A stretch of 64,000 nucleotides of DNA from Talpa occidentalis (lineage: Eukaryota; Chordata; Mammalia; Eulipotyphla; Talpidae), in the NCBI RefSeq assembly GCF_014898055.3, contig NW_023601104.1:38752210-38816209 (forward strand), read 5' to 3'. Both the position numbers and the translations under genes were made by a program. The notes beneath the pieces were generated by a model, which saw only the letters and a program-made list of their open reading frames with translations, was not told the origin of the DNA and ran no database searches. Of this stretch, positions 58,427 through 64,000 are shown in pieces. The stretch's first letter is position 1; each line of letters opens with the position of its first letter.

Positions 58427-59766
58427 TAATTAGTTTTTAACATATTGGTCTTGTGCAATGAGTGAAATTGCTCAACTTGGGAGGTGGGTTGGCTAAGGTA
58501 GAGACCAACCTATTAGAAAACATATATGCCTGGACAAGGAAACTCATATCCATGGAATTGGTATACCCTCTCATCATTTATTCATTCAATTCATTCATAT
58601 TTATGGGTAATGTCAAATTAATCAATATCCATACTATCCCCTGCAATGAAGTCATATTTCACTAACAGCTGTTCAGCCCCAGACTTAGGGTCAAGTAACT
58701 AACTCTACGCTCTATGAGGTTCCATACTCCCTCCTACCCTTGTGTCCTAGTAGTTGGTTTTTGTAGTCAAGGAAATGGCCCTGTTTCTTAGTCTACAGAG
58801 GTATTGAGAAGAGGTCTTGATACAAGATAATGAACAAATTAATATCAATTTTCATGTCCTCCTGGAACATCAAAGAATTTTACCCCTAATAACCCCTGCT
58901 GTCTAAAACTCAGTGCTGGCTCCTTGTATATTAGCAAACATGTGTTTGAACAGATTAGGTGATTGAAGGCCATCTGGAATGGCAACATTCTACATTTGAA
59001 TCCATAATGAAAATTTGTCCAAATTAACTAGAAAAGTGGCTTTGGTCAGGCACTGTAGCCAACTATCATCAGAGCCAAGCCTCTGAACTCCCTTTCTTAG
59101 ATGCACACTAGAGGCTGTTGTAAGACCTGCTGGACCTGCAGTCATTTAGGTGATGAGGAGCTGACATTAACTTTAGCTTTTGGCAGATTCATAAAGAGAA
59201 AAAGTGAAACCATCTGGTCTATCGGAGAGGGGCCAGAACCCATCTTATAATCAGATAATCCCTTAGTCCTGCCTCCTGTGAAGGCCTGGGAAAAGGAGTG
59301 TCATGCTGTTGACTAGCGATCCTAAAGGCTGTAAACAGAGCCTGAACAATCCTGTCAGTAGCTTGCTAGTCACATTTTAGCAAACAGCTGTTGTCCTTTT
59401 CCTTACTACTTATTCATTTCTCTTGGCCGGTAAGTCCAAAGGGTACAGAAGACTTGCCCAGGTTGAAACAGCTGCTCAGAATGGAGCTGGGGCTAGATCA
59501 CAACTCTCCTGATTCCCCATCCAGCACTTGACCACAGAGCACCTGCTCCCTTTGATGTTACTTTAGCATTATTGCCTCTGTGTGACCACTGTTTACATAA
59601 ACTGTCTCTTCCATGAACACGTTAAAAGTGTCATAAGTCTTACATGAGGGGCCTACCCAGGAATAACAGACTCATATAAAAATATAATCATAATAAAAAC
59701 ATGATTAGGACACCTGATTTTACACAGGATGAAGTGAGTGATGCTTCTGGGTGGATAGGGCATTTT

Positions 59767-59767
<1 letters not shown>

Positions 59768-59800
<33 letters not shown>

Positions 59801-60066
59801 ATGCTCTTTTTTTTTTTTAATTTATTTATTTATACAAGCACTTGGTACAGTCAGAAGTGCGGGATGGCGAGCAAATTCACCAGAGCCAGAGCGGGGAACA
59901 GAACAGGCAGACCGACGAAGTACACTGCTGAGGGGAGCAGCGGGCGGCAGGAGAGGTCTGTCGCGTCATGTGGGACCCTCGTTGGTGGCCGGGGATTGAA
60001 CCGGCGCTGCAGAGGCTGTGGGCAGCTTCGCAACCCAGCGCTCAACCACTGTGCCACCGGGGAGGC
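59768..60066 (-). mobile_element. SINE with a two-part A-tail
   Basis: Reverse younger-subfamily copy. The tail consists of two A runs split by GAGCATATTT in the sense strand. Target-site duplications TGGATAGGGCATTTTG at 59752-59767 and 60067-60082 are perfect. Confidence 0.9.
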
Positions 60067-60239
60067 TGGATAGGGCATTTTGAAACAAACTTTAGATGGC
60101 AAAATAGTAGACTTGGGGAAACACTTCAATGATTTGTGGAAATAATGAAGCAAAACATGGGAATTGGAATAGTCCCAGGTAGACAGGAATACTTAACCAC
60201 AACTTTAGAGTGCTCCAAGATGGGGATGGAGATAGGATG

Positions 60240-60330
60240 GTATAGAGTAGAACAGAGTAGTTAAGCATGCACTCTGGAGTTCAACTGATCTGTATTTAAA
60301 TCCTGTTCCGCTATTGAGCTGTGTGAGCCA
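60240..60330 (+). repeat. MIR head fragment
   Basis: AGTAGTTAAGCATGCACTCT, GGAGTTCAACTGATCTGTAT and CTATTGAGCTGTGTGAGCC are the MIR 5' part. Confidence 0.75.
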
Positions 60331-60799
60331 GGTTGCAGAAAAAAATAAGAGATAAATAATCTCTTAATGGTTGTCAAGCTTACACTAATATCATATGATA
60401 CTGATATGGTAAAAGGGCCAGAGTCCCCCATTTGAAAAGCTTCACCTGGTGTATCATACTCAAAACAATCTCTGGTTCAAAACATCCTAATAAATGAACC
60501 AAATTGTTGGACAAAAGAACCCCTTGTAAAAAAAAAAAAAAGAACCCCTTGTTCTGGCTGGACTTCTTTGAAATTCACAGCTCATATTCATTCTTGAAGT
60601 TGAGTGTTAGCCTCCTCAAATTATATCTCCAAATACACACTTTAATTGTATCCTCTATTTGCTTTCTCTTGTAGGATGCAAGTATGAGTTCCATGAATAA
60701 AATTTGTCATCCCATAGAGGTAGATCTACATTGGAGAGGTGGCATAATAAAGAAGCCAACTCAGAAGTCCTCTACCTGAGTGTAAATACATGTTCAACA

Positions 60800-60990
60800 T
60801 TAATAAACTGTATCAACTTAGGTGAGTAAATTCACTCCTCTGAGTTTTAGTTTTCTCATCTGTAGAACAGAGATAAAAATAACACCCACTTTTTTTGGAT
60901 TACATTGGCATTTAAATGAGATAATGTATATAAAGCTTTTAGCATACTGCCTGGCACTTAGCAAGCACTTAAATAATGTTAGCTATAATC
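60800..60990 (+). repeat. MIR 3' fragment
   Basis: GAGTTTTAGTTTTCTCATCT, TAAATGAGATAATGTATATA and GCCTGGCACTTAGCAAGCAC are the MIR 3' part; it may be a second copy, or the rest of the one at 60240. Confidence 0.75.
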
Positions 60991-61438
60991 AAAAACAGTG
61001 AAGCAGTCCTTACTCTGTTATGAGAGAGTTGGCTTTCATCAGAATTTTGCTTGAAAAGTTCAAGTTGCCTATCTGGTGATAAGACATCTAGCTCCCTAAG
61101 TGTGTTGGCCTCAACTTTGTATTCCACATGAATCTGCACCTCAGGAGCAATGTTAGACTGAAGTAGCTGGTGATAAACTTTGTGCCACCCTGTATGGTGC
61201 TCATGGGGCCTGTCTCTACGCCACTGTGACCATCTTGTTTGGCATTATCTGTCTCTGATCTAAAAGGATGTGACGTGGAAACCTGATGTATAGGCTCTCA
61301 GGGCATATTTCCAAATGTACCTAGAGGTCCTTAGGACTATCCCAGGCTCTAGGGCTCATGACTATAAAAACACTGCAGTGTTTGCTTATAAATGTCATCC
61401 CATTTTATGGATTAAGAAAGACATTCAAAGTGATTGAG

Positions 61439-61708
61439 AGGGGCCTCCCCGGTGGAGCAGCTGTTGAGGGCTGGGTTGCGAAGCTGCCCACACCCTCTGC
61501 AGGGCCAGTTCGATCCCCGGCCACCGGCGAGCATCCCACATGACGCGCAGACCTCTCCTGCCGCCCGCTGCTCCCCTCAGCAGTGTATTTTGTCAGTCTG
61601 CCTGTTCTGTTCCGGGCTCTGGCTCTGGTGAATTCTCTCACCCTCCTGCGCTTCTGACTGTACCCACTGCTTGTATAAATAAATAAATAAATCTTTAAAA
61701 AAAAAAAA
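61439..61708 (+). mobile_element. SINE, younger subfamily
   Basis: Full length; target-site duplications CAAAGTGATTGAG at 61426-61438 and 61709-61721. Confidence 0.9.
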
Positions 61709-63843
61709 CAAAGTGATTGAGGGAACTTACTAATGGTGACTTAAGCAACAATTGATTTGAGACTTGAACACAATTATTGATCCTACTTTAGTACACTTTC
61801 AAACTATACTTTTTTCATTATTCTAATCAGAAATACAGATTATTATATCTTGACCCATAAACTATAATAATAATGATAACATGAACATCTATTGAAGAAA
61901 AAAGACTATAATCTCACTACTAATGATATATACATGTATTCTTGTATGTATATAGGCTTTTTTTGTAGTTGTATTTTAGGATTTGTGATAAATTCACACT
62001 TTTTCACCTATGACCCTTTGACTTCAAGGATGAACCAGAATTTGGATTATAGTCTGTGGACTTAAAAAAGTAATTATTTCTGTCCTATCTATAAACATAA
62101 CCTATGATGCTAGTCCCAGACAGCCTCTTGGTCCCTATGTCACCTAGAGACTGCCCTCAGAAGAATCTTCCTCTTCATTATCCAGAATGAACCACTACCT
62201 TGACTTTCTGCACTATATTTAGAAGGGCTCAGATTAAATAATCTGCAAAATCTCTTCATCCCATGATTCTATTAAACAGTCTGTGCACTTTTGCACTCTA
62301 TTTGTTGAACATTGCTTCTGCAGCCTGGACTATCTGTCTGGACAAGTAATGGTAGTTGATTTTGCAGCTAGTAGGATTTTCATGTGACCTATTTTTTTTT
62401 TTTTTCATAAAAAAAGTCCTTGATATCAGTATTCCAGGTTTCCAGAGCACAATATATATATAATGCATTTGATAGAGAAAATATTGAGAGAAGAGACTAA
62501 TTAGGTCCCCATTTCAGTAGATAAAAATTATATGATGATCAAGTAAAGAAACGAGATAAGGAAGAACACGGTCAAGATGAATCCAAAGCTTCATATCTTG
62601 AAAAAAAGGCAAATGACAAGTGCCAACAATGCGTGATGAATTCGAACTGATGAAAGTGGTAATACAAGTAGAGATGAAGACTGCTGGAAGAAATCAGACT
62701 AGAACCCAGTGAGTCATTAAAACTTAAAGGAGAGGGTGGTGAGCTTATTGAAGGAGGTGCCTAAAGCAAGGTAAAAGCAAATAGACAACCCAGAATTAGG
62801 CCTAGGGGATAAAGGACCCATAGAGTCCCCAGCACTTATTGGCACTAAACATTAACCTGCATGCTCACTCCTATCTGGTTCATGAGTTAATCTTGAACAG
62901 ATAGGAGCAATCATATAGATTCCACCCTTTCCCTAAAAGGAGATTCAAGGTAGAATGTGGGGGGAGTTAGTAGGGGAGAATCTAAAACACCTTGGCTCAT
63001 TGTCTCATTTACCAAAGATAAGAATCTTGGGCTTCTACATGATCACAAAACCATAACCTAATCCCTGGACTGCCATTCCTGTGAATGCTTTCCATCCTAG
63101 TCCCTGCCTCTCACTCCACTTTTCTTCGTGGGGGGCGCAGGAGGGAGGGGTCACTGAAGAATAGACCATTGGCTAGTAATCTGCTTCTATTCAGAGGCCT
63201 CATATCCCTCCATCATCAATTTTCACTCTAAATAATGAAAGCTCAAGACTTCTGCAGCTAACTACCCCATCTGCATGCTTTCAGACCCTTGACTGTCAGC
63301 ATCACCCAGGATGGAGCCACACACCCCTGACACTATGATATGACTGTCTGCCACTGCTTTGGATTGCAGAAAGAAGAGCAGACCCAGGAGTGTACTGTCT
63401 CTGGTGCCAAGGAAGGAGAAATGTTTAGGGTAAGAGCCAGTTTTCAAGCTAGTCAGTTCCTGCAGAAAGATGAAGGAAAATGAAGATGGCCTTATAGCAT
63501 TAGATTTCATAAGAGGTAACAGTAGAGGGAGGGTGGTTTCAGTAGTTTAATGGAAATAGAACCCAAACTACAGGGGATTTTGAAAGCTTTTTACAATAGA
63601 GAAACTCAAACAAGGAATGATTCAACCATGGTGAAACCTTTATTTAAGCTTGTCTTTACACACAAATCACAGAGAACAGGTTCACCCTTAAGACTGAATC
63701 CTCACAGTTTCTCAATACATCCCATTTCCTTCATCCCTGTCTTCAATCTTTCTTCTCTTGCCTTTTAAATATCCCAATTATCCTTCCTCAATTATGTCTG
63801 TAAACAAAGATATAGGAAAAAAATTTCAATAAAACAATCAAAT

Positions 63844-63845
<2 letters not shown>

Positions 63846-63883
<38 letters not shown>
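63846..63883. repeat. (GT)n microsatellite
   Basis: About 19 GT units, the longest dinucleotide repeat in the window. Confidence 0.92.
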
Positions 63884-63885
<2 letters not shown>

Positions 63886-64000
63886 TGAAGTACTCCAGGG
63901 CAGGATGAAGAAAGGTGCAAGGGAGGCTCCTTTATCTCCCCTTTAGGAACAGGAGAATCTTAATAAACAAGGGCAAAGGAAAATTGACTTGTGCAAAGAA

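Larger units (their letters stand above)
55571..64000. other. Intergenic region upstream of TEP1
   Basis: No exon of a recognisable gene was found. It holds SINEs (58156-58426, 59768-60066, 61439-61708), MIR pieces, a MER5-like remnant and a (GT)n repeat. In human the next gene is KLHL33 on the minus strand; none of its kelch or BTB sequence is visible, so it should lie beyond the right edge. Confidence 0.65.

Noticed and set aside
63550..64000. Possible 3' end of KLHL33 at the right edge (an AATAAA on the minus strand near 63640)
   Set aside because: Synteny makes it thinkable, but no kelch, BTB or other recognisable coding sequence is present, so a single hexamer is not enough.
1..64000. 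CRISPR arrays, operons, prophage or other prokaryotic systems
   Set aside because: Exon-intron structure, SINEs and MIR elements show mammalian nuclear DNA; the short tandem repeats present are microsatellites or small duplications without spacers.

Overview
The window is a mammalian chromosomal segment carrying the RPPH1 - PARP2 - TEP1 neighbourhood, the same order and orientation I know from human 14q11.2. Two features point to a bat, probably a rhinolophoid (horseshoe or leaf-nosed) bat: the exon sequences read as ordinary placental PARP2 and TEP1, and the window holds about 28 copies of one tRNA-derived SINE with AATAAA and TCTTT motifs near its A-tail, which resembles the Rhin-type SINEs of those bats. 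The species call is an inference; no repeat library was available.

Layout. 1-2221: intergenic DNA with SINE, L1-like and MER5-like remnants. 2222-2558 (-): RPPH1, the RNA of nuclear RNase P, with its compact Pol III promoter. 2559-2782: a short divergent control region shared with PARP2. 2783-12749 (+): PARP2, 16 coding exons that splice in frame to a 565-residue protein with all three catalytic residues. About 12.85-16.3 kb: tail-to-tail intergenic region. 17160-52178 (-): TEP1 coding region, 54 coding exons that splice in frame to 2548 residues, plus a non-coding first exon in a CpG island near 54.7 kb. 55.0-64.0 kb: intergenic DNA with repeats and no gene I can support.

Genes. RPPH1 processes pre-tRNA; PARP2 is a DNA-break-activated poly(ADP-ribose) polymerase; TEP1 is a large scaffold protein of the vault particle and telomerase RNP. 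PARP2 and TEP1 converge; RPPH1 and PARP2 diverge from one control region. All exon junctions were placed by hand using GT/AG sites, phase continuity and similarity to the families as I remember them.

No previously undescribed system was found. The most useful observations are local: only two N-terminal TEP1 repeats instead of the four I recall in human, a TEP1 5' splice site formed by the first GT of a (GT)14 microsatellite, a 34-bp duplication copying another TEP1 5' splice site, a SINE that carried flanking sequence with it, a nested SINE pair, and two age classes of the SINE.
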